Shown one piece after another: positions 10,575 through 28,418 of a stretch of DNA of 64,000 bases (position 1 is its first letter; each line of letters begins with the position of its first letter). A model generated the notes under the pieces. The model saw nothing but the letters and a program-made list of their open reading frames with translations. It made no database searches and was not told the origin of the DNA. The translations under genes were made by a program, and so were the position numbers. The stretch is from Balamuthia mandrillaris. Its lineage: Eukaryota > Discosea > Longamoebia > Balamuthiidae. Location: positions 1 through 64,000 of the forward strand of contig JAVKOQ010000062.1 of NCBI GenBank assembly GCA_031835245.1. Reading direction: 5' to 3'.

Positions 10575-13500
10575 ATGAGAAGACCTCGAACCAGCGGCGG
10601 CGGAGGTGGAGAGCATCCAAGGGATGAGCCCGGCTTTCACAACACCAGCCGACCTCCTCCTCTGCTTGGGGCGTTGCAGGAGGAGCAAGAGGAGGAGGAG
10701 GGCTTGTTTGACCTTGTGGCCCAAAGCGACCTTGCCTCCAGCCTCTACGACTATTTCTCCTCTCAACAACAACAGCAGCAGCTTCAACATCATCAACCGT
10801 TCTATTATCCTCAACAACCACCACAACCCCTACAATCTGCCACGATGCCAGGGTTCCTTCCTCCCTCCTCTTCTGTCGCTACTGAATTCAAGGGCGCGCC
10901 TTTGCAGCAGCAACAGCAGCAGCATAGTTATCATTATTACCCTACTACGACTGCTGCTTTCCCGGCTACCGTGACTGCCTCCGCCACGGTGGAAAAAGGA
11001 AGACCAAGCAAAGGAGAGGCCGTCGGCCTTCCGTCGTCAACAGGAAGAGGGAGAGGGAGCGGAAGAGGGGGACCCGCGCCCAAATATTTCCACCCACCTC
11101 CAGAAGAGGAGGAAGAGGAGGAGGAGCAACATCAAGCCACACTGCCACAGTTTGCTGTTGGCAACAAGATGAACATCATCGTCGACGGAGGAGAGATTTA
11201 TCCCCCTTCTGTCCCTCCACTCGATCCTCCACCGCCTCCTCATCGCTTCTCCTCGTCTTCTGCCTCGTTTACTCAACCACAGTACAGTCGGCGTGCTGCC
11301 GACACCACTCCCCATTTCTACTACGACGATCAACCATTTGCATTCGGAGGACCAACGAGCACAACGTCAATGCCACCAGCACCATCATCGCTGTCCTCCT
11401 CACTCTCGTCGCTACCATTCGCTGAAGAGGTGGGGCAGCAAGTTTTCTACGACTATGATCAAGTTGCTGTTGCTGGTGCTATGCCGCCCAGTGGCTCATC
11501 CTATGCTGCCAACTCGTTCTCGTACAGCACCGTTCCTCCTCCGTACCTTCGACAGAGCGAACAAGACGTAGGCTATCTCGACCAAAAACCACCACAACAA
11601 CCACAGCCACAGCCACAACGGCTACCACAACTTCACCGTCAGAACCACCAACAACAACAACAGCAAACCTCTTTGATCAGTGCAGTCCCTGCTACCGCAA
11701 TCACACCAGTACCCGCTGCTACCACAACAACAGCAAGACGGACTACCCCCAGAAACGTCAAAGAACAAACTCGCAAGCTGCAAGCACATCCCCTGCCTTC
11801 TGCAATTCCTCAAAACAGCGGCAGTGGCGCAGTGGCTCCACCTCCATCGCTACGAAAAAGATTTCCACCAACAGCTACTTCTTCTTTGCCAGCTCTGCCT
11901 ACTTCGTTCCCCTCTACCTCTATCCATTCTTCTATCTCCTTTCCTGCTCCATCTCCTGCACCGGCTCAGAAACAACGAGCAGTAATAGACCACAAAACAA
12001 CTCAAGACCTCTCTGTAGCTGCTCAGTACGAGCTGAACAACGAGGTAGAACGAATCCTGCGAAGAATGAGGAGAGAAAAGGAAATGTCGATCGACTCGCA
12101 CGAACGAGAAAGGGAGCGCGAACGGCAAAGAAAGAGGGAAAAGGAGATAGAAGCGGCCGGTGGTAGTATTCATGACATCGGTGCCATGCTAAGTCTTCTC
12201 TCTACCGAAGACTCGACAAGCAGTAGTGATGAGGAAGGACGAGGGGGAGGAGAGAGAGCAAAGAAGAGACAACAAGGATTACTGGCGAAACAAGGTGTTA
12301 AGAAAACAAGCGCCACACGGAAACAGCAAACTAGTTATTCAACCTCTTCGGTTACACATGCAACAGCGCGCACTGGTGGCCGTCCTTCGCCGCGATCTGC
12401 TTCTTCTTCGTCTACGCCTGCTGTTTTAACAAAAAATAACCACACAGTTCCTTTTCTTGAGCAACAATTGCCGCGTGCACCACTTCCTTCTTCAGCGTCA
12501 GCAGACAGCATTTCCTATGTCACGAGTCCTCGCAATACAACGGCAATTCAACAACAACTGAACAGCCCTTCCACTGATTTTCTTTCCTCTTCTCTTCCTT
12601 CTTCCTCTGCTTCTAGCCCCTTCTTGAGCCCTATGGTACATCCTTCTCCTCAACGTTTCCCAAGTGCCACTTCTCCTAAGGTGCGATCACTCTCTCCACC
12701 TCCTGGTATTCCTCCTCCTCGGCCGGCAGTTTCAGCGCAACAAAAACAAAAACAAAAACAGCAACAACTACGCAAACGACAGCCAAGCAGACCTTCGATG
12801 CACACTCGCTCTGCCTCTCAACCAATTATAAAGCTTCATCCGCCATCACAAAGCTCTTTTGCTCCTTCAGGTACAGACTCAGGCGATAAGGAAATGGACG
12901 AAGTACAATTAATGATCTCTAACTTACTCTCCCCTGAAGCTTCTTCTTTCCCTTCGACTACAACACAATCCTACTCATCCGAAATATCCGCTTCTCCTCT
13001 TCCCGCTTCTTCAAACAAAGCTCCACCTTCACCACCCTCCTCGCCTTCTTCCTCTTCTTCATCCTCTTCTTCATCCTCTTCATCTTCCTCTTCATCATTT
13101 ATATCCTCATCATCCCCTACTTCATCTTCTTCCTCCTCAACAAAAGCGACGAGTTCCAAACCTCTTGATGCGTTTTCTGATGTAGGGTCTGGCCTACAAT
13201 TTATCAAGCATACTAGGAAAAGAACTACAACTAACATTGAAGACGAGGCTATAGGGGGAGGAAAAGTAGACGAAGGTGAAGAAGCGGGATATTTCCAAAA
13301 CAGAGCCCTTAAAGGCGCTAAACGAGAAATGACAAGTCCGTCTTTCTCTGCTGGTCCTAGCGATCATGGACGAGTTGGCAAAAGAAAACGCAACAAAGCA
13401 GAAGAAGGAAGCGCAAGTTCTACAGCAGAAAAAGCCAAAGACGAAGATGACGACGATGTAATCGAACTGCCCAAACGGGGAAGGGAGAATTCAGCCAGCA

Positions 13501-16500
13501 TAATGAGTGCACGACACCACCGAAAGCGCTACGGACGATGGTCAGTTTCTTACTCAGCAGTAGAAGATGACGATACAAGAGCTACCGAACGAACGGACCT
13601 AGAAGAAGGGGAAATGCCCCCGCGAAAGAGATCCTTCACCATATCCGGCATTTGGAACGAGGACTCACATCTTCACGTCATTTCGATATCTCTGCACAGC
13701 GTGGATCTCTACAAGCGCTGCATCTTTGTGTTTCGGCCGTTGCACCCTGCTTCCTTCGACGAACGAAATGTTCGTTATCTCCTCACAACGGACGATGGCG
13801 CCAGCGAACGAAGCGCCCTTGCCCTGAGCACCTACATGTGTCTCGCTTCTGGTACTCTTCTTTCAACAGTGGCTTCTATTTCTATTTCTTAATCGACTTT
13901 TACTGTTTAGGGAGCATGTTGCAAGGCTTCATGGATCTCTCTGCTCAATTCTTCGAAAGAGCAAAGACCATCCTTCATGAACTTACAGAGACCCAAGATG
14001 CTCACCTGTTGGATTATTCGATTGCGTTGTCGTTGGTGGCGATGTCCTTCCATGCCACATATGTCCTTTTGGACAACAACCTCAGTGCTCTCTATATCTC
14101 GATGGCGATGAACATATGTTATGCAATTGGAGCTCTTAATAGCGATGCCTTCAATCGGTGTCTATACACCATGGCGTCCCACCCGGCGATGACGTATTGG
14201 GATATAAAGCACTTACAAAAGCAATTGAAGAGAGCCAAGAAGTTACCTTATTATCATATTGTCCAGGTTTGTGTCGTTTTTCTTATTATTTTTTTGTTTA
14301 CTAATGAGAATCTTTATTATTCTTGTTTAGATTTCAAAGAGCTCTGCAGCTTCTCCTATTTCTTCCTCTTCCTCTCCTCCTTCCTCTCCTCCCTCTTCAC
14401 CTTTACCTTCCTCATCGCCTACTCAAAAAATGCAAGAGGAATGGAACAAACTAGCAACTTCCCGACGTCACAAACGACGTTCCCACGAACCTAGCACCCG
14501 GCGGAACAGCAATCCCAAATCCTCCCCTAGACGTTCTCGTGCATCTTCCATGACGGTGTCACCTTCTTCCTCTCCTTGCTTTTCACTTCAGGGAACGGAA
14601 GCAGGAGACCGTGCCGTGATCGAGAGCCTTCCAGTTTGCCTTGATAATCTTCACTTTTTGTCTTTACGTACGTTGCTACTCTTTTGCTGTTTATCGTTCA
14701 ATTTCTTATTTCTCTTCCATGCAACGCTACCTCCAGTTGCCGCATTGGTGGCCAACATAAGCGCAGGGTTAACCATGTATAAAGCACACAAACTGGGTAT
14801 TCGTGATAGCAATGTCCCAATCACAACAGGCTCTCCACAACAGCACGAGCAACCAAGCCAAGGAGGGACAACCGAACAACAAGGGGAGGAGATCTACCGC
14901 TTTCTTTCCGCTCTAGACACGATGGCAGAAGAGCTGGAGAGGCATGCGGCTAATCCTCAGCTTCAGGCCATTCCTTTCACCATGGATTTATTTGCTGAGC
15001 TTTATATTTACGCTCTACGCGCTGATTGCTATTGGTGTCTTGGAGATAAATCTGAAGGTTCGTTTTCTCATCTCTCATTTTGCTTCCTCTTGTTAATATT
15101 TTCTACATTATTTGCTCTGCAGCCCTAAAGTGGGCTCTTCGGTTCTTATCAGCTACTCTTCACCCCAACTTTGCTTACATCATCGCGAACGTGTCATCGT
15201 CTTGTGTGATAGTGATGAATATTATGTTACAACTGGGCAGATTAGACCTCTTGGCCACCCAAATAGAGGTATCATCTCTTTATTTAATCCTTGTTTTGTA
15301 ACTAGACAGTCCTTCGTAAGTTGATTATGTGCTTTTGTCGTTTATAATAGGCGTTGAGCCCATTGGCACGCGTTATGCCAGTCATAAAAAGCGTACAAAA
15401 ACGCTTTGAAGTTGCTATGTGGGCACATCCCAACTACACGAGCACCAATCAACAAGAGGGAACATTGTTGGCCACTGCACTTGTCGGTAACAGCAGCAAT
15501 TTTACTTCTACCTCTGATCCTTCTGTTTCGTCTTCTCCGGCTGCTTCTTCTCCTCCCTCGGCTTCTTTTTCATCCCCTATAAATATTCCTCCACGGCCTC
15601 AGCCACAGACTCAACATCAATCTTCACTTACACTACACACAACCATTTCCGTGGGCCAACACCGGCAACACCATCATCACCTTACGGAAGCTACTTCTTC
15701 TCCTCAATCCTCGCCTACCTACCACAACACAGACGAAGAAGCCAACAGCTCATGGTTGTCAATGCTGGGAGGAAACTCCCAACATCCAAGCACAGCCGAA
15801 GAATTGGCAAAGCACCACGTAGAGGAAGAGGAGGAAGTATTAGCGTTAGCGGAGGCTACTGGAACAGCAACAACAGGAGGAGAAATAGGAGAGGGTAGTA
15901 TTGCCATGATGGAAGAATGGCTATTGCAACAGGATCGAAACGAAGGCGAGATGAATAGCAGGGAGGGCATAATAGGAAGCTGGGATGTTGCTAGCATGGC
16001 ATGGGGTGACCTTAATCCATCCACCTCAGCGTCGACAACAACCACAACGAGCAGAACCACTGGCAACGAGTCATTGGAAGACGAGCTATCGTTTCCTCCT
16101 TCTTTGTTTGCCCCCGAATGGAGGGACCGAGGTACACACTCAAGGAAAAGTTCGGTTTCATCTCCTGCTTCTTCACAAGTTACATTTTCATCGCCTCCAT
16201 CCCTCTTTCTGGAAGAAGCAGATCCCAATCTGTTTGCAGGTGATGTGGTTGTTGGCGACAGAGGTGGGGACTTTTCTCCACAATTCTATCCTGCTTCCAC
16301 CGATGACGGTCTTTCTATTCCACCACAGCAACAGCAGCAACAACAACTACAGCAACATCGCCTTCCTTTTCTACCATCCACTTCTCTCTTGTATCCACAA
16401 CAACAGCAGCAACCACAACAGCGAGCGCCATCTCCTCCTCTCGAGGATTTCCGGTTCTACTCTCCTTCTTCATCGTCCTCGGATCCCCCAGGACCTGGTT

Positions 16501-17243
16501 ACTACTACGATGGAGGAACTTCCTTCTTCCCTCGACCATCTGCTTTATCCTCTTCTTCCACTGCCTCTACTTTAGAGCGAAACGAGAGAAACAGTCGTAG
16601 CGCTCCTCCTCCTCCTCCTCCTCCTGCCCATGCTTTCTCTCCTTATGCTTATCCCGCGTCTTCCTCCTCCCAACAAATCGCATCCGACTCGAAAAATGCG
16701 CTGCGTCAATTAGAAAGAGAGCAGTTCACATCGGAGCTATTGGAGGCTCGCCGCCTGCGTCAGTTCAACCTGGAAAACAAAGTGAAGCAGATGCAAGAGA
16801 TGATGCAGAACATGCTCTCCAAAAAGAACAAGCTTCCCAACCAGGTGACAACAACTCAAAAGAAGAGTAACAACAGTAAGATGGCGGTGAGCGGAGACAG
16901 TGGACGAGGAGGAAGAGGATCCGTTCCTCCCTCTCCTTCTGCTTCTTCTTCGGCCAGTAGGCGCCAACCAAATGGTCAACAACATGCTTCTCCTTTCCCG
17001 TTTCCTCCACCTCAGTCGCAACCACAACTACAAACCCAACCCCATTCGCGCCCTCAACACCATCCCGTTCGCTCTTCTTCTGCTTCATCGGCTGTTGCTT
17101 TTGATGCTTCTACTTCTCCGTATACTTCTTCAGCTCCTTTCATCATACCAACACCAACAACACGTTCTGCTTCAACTTCCCGGACTCAACACCATCAACC
17201 CCAAAGCAGAGCAAGACGAGCAGCAACAGATAGAAATCGATGA
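10575..17243 (+). CDS. Very large Gln/Ser/Pro-rich protein with a conserved helical middle
   Basis: The first exon is open for about 1,090 codons from ATG 10575. It is dominated by poly-Gln, poly-Ser (13040-13100), Pro-rich and acidic tracts with a few basic patches, as seen in transcriptional regulators. After about 13,650 the protein becomes ordered across several short exons: SFTISGIWNEDSHLHVIS, DLSAQFFERAKTILHELTE, SLVAMSFHATYVLLDNNLSA and LKWALRFLSATLHPNFAYI. These helices resemble the regulatory middle region of fungal Zn-cluster transcription factors, but I find no Zn2Cys6 finger, so this is a weak lead. Another 600-residue Gln/Ser-rich region follows, with one charged coiled-coil-like segment at 16680-16830. 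The stop at 17243 is assumed; another frame stays open to 17322 and reads like protein, so the 3' end is not settled. Confidence 0.6.
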
Positions 17244-17646
17244 GGATGGGAACCCATTCCTTCCGTCTTCTTTCACTCTTCCTTCAGAACCTGGGCTTGT
17301 ACTGTACATATCTGCTTTTTAAAACAACTGACCTTTCAAGGATGGAAGAGATAGACGGAGAAAGCAATAAAACTTTGCTTCTTCCCCCTAAATAGGAACA
17401 ATTTTTACGGAATGGGTTGTTTCTGCCCTACCAGACTGCTCATCTCAGTAGCAAGCCTACCGATGCATTACGCGAGAAAGAAAAAGGAAGAAAAGAATGG
17501 ACAAGACGAAAACAGAAGAAAGTGAGCCACTGAAGCTTTCATCGAAAAGGGTAACCAGCGGTACCAGCAGAAGAAGAACCCTGACAAAAAACTGGCCCAG
17601 AGAGTAAAACCGGCCGCCAAGTAACCTGCCCTTGTGCCGAGTACGC

Positions 17647-17689
<43 letters not shown>

Positions 17690-17940
17690 GGAAGTAATAA
17701 TAATCATCGGGTATTTCAGTTTTCTTTATGATAAAACAGATCACCCATAGGGAGGTAACTCCGGTTATTTGTTTCATCAAGCTTCCGGCCTCCCATCGCA
17801 TCGGACGATGAGATAGCTTGGATTATGGTGGTTGATTGCACCTCCCCGTTGCTGCACTCCGCCCCCAAAAGAGCGTTTAAGTTTTTGTTTGGAGCAAAAA
17901 AAAAAAAAACAAAAACAAAAACCTCACGGCCGTAGGAACG
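17244..17940. other. Intergenic region, 700 bp, with (GA)n run
   Basis: Upstream of the first receptor kinase. It contains a (GA)n tract at 17649-17686. A minus-strand frame (17801-17457) covers this stretch, but the part across the repeat is low complexity and I do not call a gene. A run of A residues precedes the receptor's start codon. Confidence 0.5.
17649..17686. repeat. (GA)n microsatellite, intergenic
   Basis: Perfect GA run between two plus-strand genes. It reads purine-rich on the strand of both neighbours, unlike the intronic runs elsewhere in the window. Confidence 0.95.
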
Positions 17941-22332
<4,392 letters not shown>

Positions 22333-22717
22333 TTCATGAATATCTGGCCGTAAGGAACATGACACAAAGAAGGGGGGCAAAATATGAATGTATGATACCG
22401 TAGTTTGTTTGAACGCCACACAATATTTTATTATGTTGAACAAAAAGACAACAAACGATGCTTTCTTCACTTTTTCAGTGAGCCGCTGAGAAGTGCATTT
22501 CTGGTGTTTAAAACGGGAAACTCCGGCGTATTTTCATTAACGCATTCTCCCTATTTATTACAACAAGATCCGTATCACACTGTAACAAATTATAATACAT
22601 AGCGGAAGGCCTTCCTTTCCAATCCGATGGAAGCGTGCATCTTATCGGGAATTAATCTCATCATAGCACCAGTGAGAGAGAACAAGACAAATAACGTTTA
22701 TTCGGAGCTAGACAAAC
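22333..22717. other. Intergenic region between the tandem kinases, 385 bp
   Basis: Holds the 3' flank of copy 1 and the promoter of copy 2. I see no gene. It does not resemble the 700 bp upstream of copy 1, so the duplication (or later conversion) did not keep the promoter. Confidence 0.55.
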
Positions 22718-25700
22718 ATGAGGAGAAAGTGCACTCTCCTGACGACTTGCCTTCTGCTGCTTCTGGTGTTTGTGCCTGTTCTGGTGGATTCGACAGCGCA
22801 ACCGTATATTCAACAAGAAGCATTGTTGAAGCCCTCTCGCCTGGACCTGGATCCCGGCCTGGGCTTTGGTGGCACGGCACTTTCTTTCCGCCACGACCTC
22901 CTTGCCGTGGGTGGCACGAGCGACAGCTCCGCTTTCTCCGGCGTAGTCTACAATGGAGAGGATTATCCTGCTTCCGCTGACCCGGACGACTTGGTGTACC
23001 TCTCGGGAGCGGCCTGGCTGTTTCGACGAGGCGCTTTGGGAACATGGAAGCAGGAGGCGTTCCTAAAGGCTCCCATTCTTGAAGAGTGGGGGTTGTTTGG
23101 CTTTCACATTGAAGTGGTCAACCCCAACATGGTCCTCGTTGGCCAGCCTTTCAGTAAAATTCCGGTTGAAGGAGTCCAGCTTTGGCCGCTTAACAAAACT
23201 GACGAAGGTCTGCTCACCGCTTCAGGCTCAGTGACCGTGTTTGTTCGGAACAAAGAAAAACAAGAATGGGAGTTAGAAGCGTTGTTGGGACCGCCAGTTG
23301 CCAGAGCCATGTCAAACACCGGAGGCAGAACGGCCTCGTTGGACAACGGCAAAACGATCTTAGTGCCAGCCAGCGACAACACCAACATGGAAGGGATTTT
23401 TACACTGGACGAATACCTGGAACGCTACAACGCTTCTCTTGTGGAGTTACCAAACCCAGGGCCAGAACCGGACCCACCGTTCGGTGCCATTGTGGTCTAT
23501 CGTAGAGAACAAACAGCGGAAGAGGTTCATTGGAGCACTGAGGCAGTGCTCAAACCCTTTTGGCCAAGCGACGTTGGCTCCAGTTTCGGCAATGCCTTGG
23601 CTGCTGATGGAGACACCATCATCGTGGGAGCTCCTACCGAGGGCGCCAACGCCAGCGACGAACCCATTCACGGACATCCTCCGCCCGCTCCAGCAGGCTC
23701 CTTCCCGAATTGCGGGGCCGCATACGTCTTCATTCGAAGCTTTAATGCAACAAGCGGAAAGGTGGAATGGCAGCAGCAAGCCATGCTGAAGCCTCCCATT
23801 TGCACCTCTCAGTTCGGCGCCACGGTGGCTTTGCACGGAGACATTGCGGTGGTTGGCAATTTTCAAGACCTTGGGGTGGAGGAGGCCTACGTCTTCGTGA
23901 GGAACGCCACCACCCAACAATGGAAGAGAGAGGCGCGGCTCTCCATGGATGAGACCTGCGGAGGCGCTCCGGTGAACTTTGCCAGGAACAAGATCGTGGT
24001 GGAGGAGGACCTGTTCTTTGCAGGAGCATCTGCCTTCCAAAGCGATGCGCTGGCCCCAGGCGTGCACTTTGAGGAGCTCAGCTGCACCGCCGGCCTTTCC
24101 ATTGGTGCTGCTTTGGCCCTCCAGAGAACCAACCCCGAGAACTCCTCCACAGCAGAGTGGCAGAGGATGGCCACATTCAGAGCCTCCAACCCCAGTTGGA
24201 ACGTCCAAGCAGCCTTTGGGCAAGCGGTGGACTTTCACAAGGGCATCTTCGTGGTGGGAGCTCCCAATGACCAAAGCAACCAACCGGGAATCACGTATGG
24301 CGCACCAGCAGAGCCTGGTGGGTCTCCCATCATCGGTGGAGTGTTCGTGTTTGCCAGCGACTTGCATGGAGAGTGTGAGGAGGACCCCTTGTTGATGGAG
24401 TTCTTGGCAGGAAACGGAGGAGATGGAGAAGCGAAATGTGTGGGAGAACGATGGTTCATTGCAGGGGATGTGGTGGTGGAGGGAGAAGAGGTGTGGAGGA
24501 GAGACGGAGAGCGAGGAGTGGGGGTGAAAGGAGGATTGATGGTGGGTGAAGGAGGAAAGTTGGAAGTGGTGGTGGAGTCGGTGGCGCGGGAGGAGGTGTT
24601 TTTGTCTCTTGATGGCTGCTCTGTCTTGAGAGGTTCGCATGATTTCCTTCCTTCCTTCCTTTCCTTCCTTGCCTTGCCTTCCTCCTCTTTGCTTTCCCTG
24701 TCTTTTTCTTCTCTGGTTCTTCTCTTGTTTCATTCAAAGAGGCATGTGGTTGATGGAACGTGTGGTTTGATGAGCAGGCACGGTGGAGATCGAGGTGGGA
24801 AGCAATGTGGTGATCAGCAATGAAACGGCCATTCCTGTGATCTTGGAAAAAGAGTGGGGTTCATCGGAATGTTCCTTCGAGAGTGCCAGGGTGGAGGTGG
24901 TGTTCAGGGACTCCCTGTCCAAAAGGCAGAATTCCAGCACAGACCACTCGTGGGAGGTTTCTCTTCGCAGGAATGGCAACCTCTTGGAAGCGGTCTTCAC
25001 CATTTCTTCAGATTCTGCGTCCTCCTCTGCTTCTTCGTCCTCTTCCATGCGAATTGATGATGAAGACTCAGATGACAACAATGTGGTGGTGGCAGTGGTG
25101 ATTTCAGTGGTGGTGTTCCTGCTTCTTCTGATCATTGTGGCTGCTGCTTTCTTCTTCCTCATTCGCAGACAGAAGAGAAGAAAGAAAACTCAAACTTTGA
25201 AGATGGGCAAAAGTGACATCACCGAAATGGAAGAAGCAAAGTATCTCCACAGAAATGGCGACGCTGAAGAAAATGGCGAAGAGGAGGAGGATGAAGAGCT
25301 TGTGGACAGTTCAGTGCCAAAGATAAGAAAAGAAGAAGTGGAGTACTGCAAAGATCCAGTGGCAAGCGGAGCATTCGGAGTGGTGTACAAAGGGAAGTGG
25401 AAAGGGAAAGAGTGTGCGGTGAAAGTGTGCAGTGCCATCATTGTGGATGCAGAAATGCGTCAAGAGTTCATCAAGGAAGCTGAAATGATGCAGTTTGTTT
25501 TCCCCCTCCCTATGATGTTTTCCTCGATTTCCCTAGTTTTGTTAGATAGAGTTGCTGTAGGTCAACACTTACATTGTGCATTCTTCCACAAAAGCCAACT
25601 GGGAGGGAAGAAGCATCACTGCACCACATTGTTCGGAGTGATGAGGAAAGGCAAACGAATGTGCCTCATCACGGAATGGGCTGAACATGGATCTGCATAC

Positions 25701-26681
25701 GACCTGCTCATCAACCCAAAGACGAAAAGGGAGGACGTCCCGTGGTTGGCGGTGGTGAAGATTGCGCGTGATGCAGCCAGAGGTCTTCGTTATCTCCATT
25801 CTTTGAACGTTGTTCATCGAGGTTTGTTCTCCTGTTTCTTTCCTCCCTTCATGTTCTGATTTCTGTTTTGTGTTATTGCATGGATGAACAGACATAGCAG
25901 CAAGAAACATCTTGGTGTGTCAGAACTACAAAGCAGTGGTGGGAGACTTTGGGATGTCGCGAGTGCTGGAGAAGATGTATCAAACCACCAAAAGCAACGT
26001 TGGCGCCATCAAGGTATCCCGTTTAATCTTCATTTTGTTCTTTTCTTTTGTTCTTCGTTCTTTTGTAGCTGACTGATGACAACACAGTGGATAGCACCAG
26101 AGGCATTCAAGAACTACGAGTACAGCAAAGAAACGGACAGTTTTTCCTTTGGCGTGTTCTTGTGGGAGCTCTGCACCAGACAGAAGCCTTGGGACGACAA
26201 GGACGCCAATTATGTGGCCCACAAAGTGCTATACGATGGTTTGTTTTGGTTGTCAGCAGTTTGGTTGTTGTTTAATCTTCATTTTGCTGTTTGTATTATG
26301 AAGACGAGCGTTTGCCGATTCGGGAGAATGAAGATGAAGTGATGAAAGAATTGCTGGGACGATGCTGGCAGACTGATCCCAAACAAAGGTACGTTCTGTC
26401 TTACCGTGCCTCTTTCGTTTTTTTTTTTTTCTTTCTCGTTGGCTAAAGTACAATGCCGGGGTTTTTTTTTTTTGGAAAAAAAAAGACCAAGCATGGAGGA
26501 GATATGCGACATACTGGAGAATTATTATAAAACGCTGAAGAAGGAAACATGGGAAGAACAACAAGAGAACCAGTACGTCCTCCACACCGCTTCTCCTTGC
26601 TACAGTAAGCACTATTTTGCTGACCTGCGTTTTTTTTTTTCTTTGCTCAGAGTTGTGGGCTACATGCAGGCCGGGCAATAA
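22718..26681 (+). CDS. Receptor tyrosine kinase with FG-GAP ectodomain, copy 2
   Basis: Same plan as copy 1: signal peptide (ending VLVDSTA), at least five FG-GAP blades, one membrane span (about 25080-25145), acidic juxtamembrane and a tyrosine-type kinase with HRDIAARN, GDFGMSR and WIAPEA (Met to Ile against copy 1). The first 340 residues differ clearly from copy 1. From about 23711 to 24981 the two genes are almost identical, including the 145-nt intron (24633-24777). Introns: 24633-24777, 25493-25594, 25822-25891, 26014-26087, 26239-26303, 26389-26485 and 26573-26650. All share position and phase with copy 1, but several differ wholly in sequence and length. The last exon encodes QVVGYMQAGQ. 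The different outer propeller blades suggest different ligands with the same intracellular output. That is inference. Confidence 0.88.
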
Positions 26682-27108
26682 AGAAGCTCTCTTTTGGCTA
26701 GCCCATTGTATTATTTGCACATTTGTTGTTATATTCAAGCAAAGAAGAAGAAAAAGAAGCAGAAACGAACAAGACCAACAATTCCTCCACGTTGTTACGC
26801 CCAACCGCTCTATGATCTATTATATATGGCTCACACCGTTGAGTCTATCTCCTTCATTGTCTTCTTTACGTCAGTCTGGACCATTTCCTTCTTGGCAAGT
26901 GGAGCGAAACAAGTCGTGTGTCTCCATTTACACCTCTCTCCCTTCGGGAGGTATATCCCGTTCTCCTACCCAAATCAAAAATTTTAAACAACAAATTTTT
27001 TCCAAGAAGCAAATTTTTTAATTTCGGGGGGAAATTCTAAGAAAAATATTTACAAAAAAAAAAAAAAAGAGACGAAAAGAAAGAAAGAAGGTAGCGAAGC
27101 GACAAAAG
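26682..27108. other. Intergenic region, 427 bp
   Basis: AT-rich towards its end, with an A-rich run (about 27050-27068) before the RAD1 start codon. I see no gene. Confidence 0.6.
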
Positions 27109-28345
27109 ATGAGCTCAGCGACGGGGCAGACGGAAAGTCAGGAAGCTGTTGAAGTCAACTTTTTGGCTAAGATAGACAATGCAAAAATCATTTCAAACCT
27201 TCTCTCTGCCATTCACCTCAAAAAAGATCAGGTACGAACGTTAAACCTTATTTTTTTTTTTTTCCCTCTCCTCATCATGGAATCTGTGATCTGATTTTTA
27301 TTCACCCGATTGTTTGTTTTGGCAGTTAGCAACAGTCACAATAGAGAACAATGGAATCACGTTTACGGTGGAAGAGTCCAAGGTGTTGCAAGGCTTTTGC
27401 TTCCTGCAGGCCGAGCTCTTTCAAGAGTACAAACGCAAAGACCCCTCCCAACAACACCAACAATCCTCACAGCAAAGCGAAGCGGCCGATGGCGAGCGGA
27501 CAAAGGACGTCTTTAAGATAAACCTCAGCACCATGTTGGACTGCTTGAACATCTTTGGCGGGACCTCCTCTTTCACCGCCCTTCAGATCATGTACAGCGG
27601 CTATGGCAGTCCGGTTTTTCTAATGTATGCTTACTTTTGCTACCTTTTTCCTCCTTTCCTTGCCCTTCTTTCTTGCTTTCTTGTCGTTTCTTTCTTATCG
27701 TTTCTTTCTTTCTTTCTTTCTTTATGTCTTCTTCTTCTACTTCTCTTATTTTGTGAAACAAAGGTTGGAAGGGAATGGCGTACAAACGGATTGTGGCCTG
27801 CGGACGTTGGAAACGGACGAGGTGGCCGACTTTAACTTTCAAAGCTCTCCTGTTCTCAACAAAGTCATCATGAAGGTTTCTCTCTCTTCCTCTGCTCCTC
27901 GTCTTGTCTTCTCTACTTCTCAACTCATCTGAACTCTCTTTCACGAAAACAGTCCGAAAGTTTACGAGAGGCGCTGAACGAGTTGGACTGGTCGGGCGAC
28001 CTGCTCACCTTGCTTCTCTCTCCCGACCCTCCCTACTTCCGCCTGGCCACCTCCAGCCCCTCTGGCAGCTGCCAGGTGGACTACCCCAAGGACTCTGAGG
28101 TCTTTGAGGGCTTCAACTGCACCCAAACGCAGGTCTTCAGCTACAAGCTGAAGCTGTTGCAGCCGACGGTGAAGGCTTTGGCCCTGGCCGCGAAGACGCA
28201 GGTGCGAATGAATGAGCGGGGCGTCCTGAACTTGCAACACCTGTTCCACAGCGAGGAGCAGACCAGCTTTGTCAACTTTTACTTTGTGGCGCAGGAGGAC
28301 CTGGAGGATTCGGAAGAGGCGGAAGAAGGTGATACCATGTCTTGA
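27109..28345 (+). CDS. RAD1: Checkpoint clamp subunit RAD1 (9-1-1 complex)
   Basis: The start ATG at 27109 opens MSSATGQTESQEAVEVNFLA. The next exon gives ATVTIENNGITFTVEESKVL and GFCFLQAELFQEYK, which is the family's N-terminal sliding-clamp fold (A-K-x-D-N...I-x-x-L-L-x-A-I, then GI..TVE..K.LQ...F.....F.EF). Later exons carry FKINLSTMLDCLNIFGG, LREALNELDWSGDLLTLLL, PPYFRLATSSPSG and the closing segment LNLQHLFH plus NFYFVAQED. This PCNA-like protein joins RAD9 and HUS1 in the clamp that is loaded at DNA damage and activates the ATR pathway. Insertions of Gln/Ser lie between strands in the second exon. The 3' end is 73 bp from the convergent alsin gene. The length (about 320-330 residues) is close to the family norm. 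Confidence 0.85.
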
Positions 28346-28418
28346 AACAACATTTTCGCGTGCGTTTTTTTTGCCTATGTTCTTCCAACTTGTATAAAGT
28401 TATTCTCCGTCGTGACTA

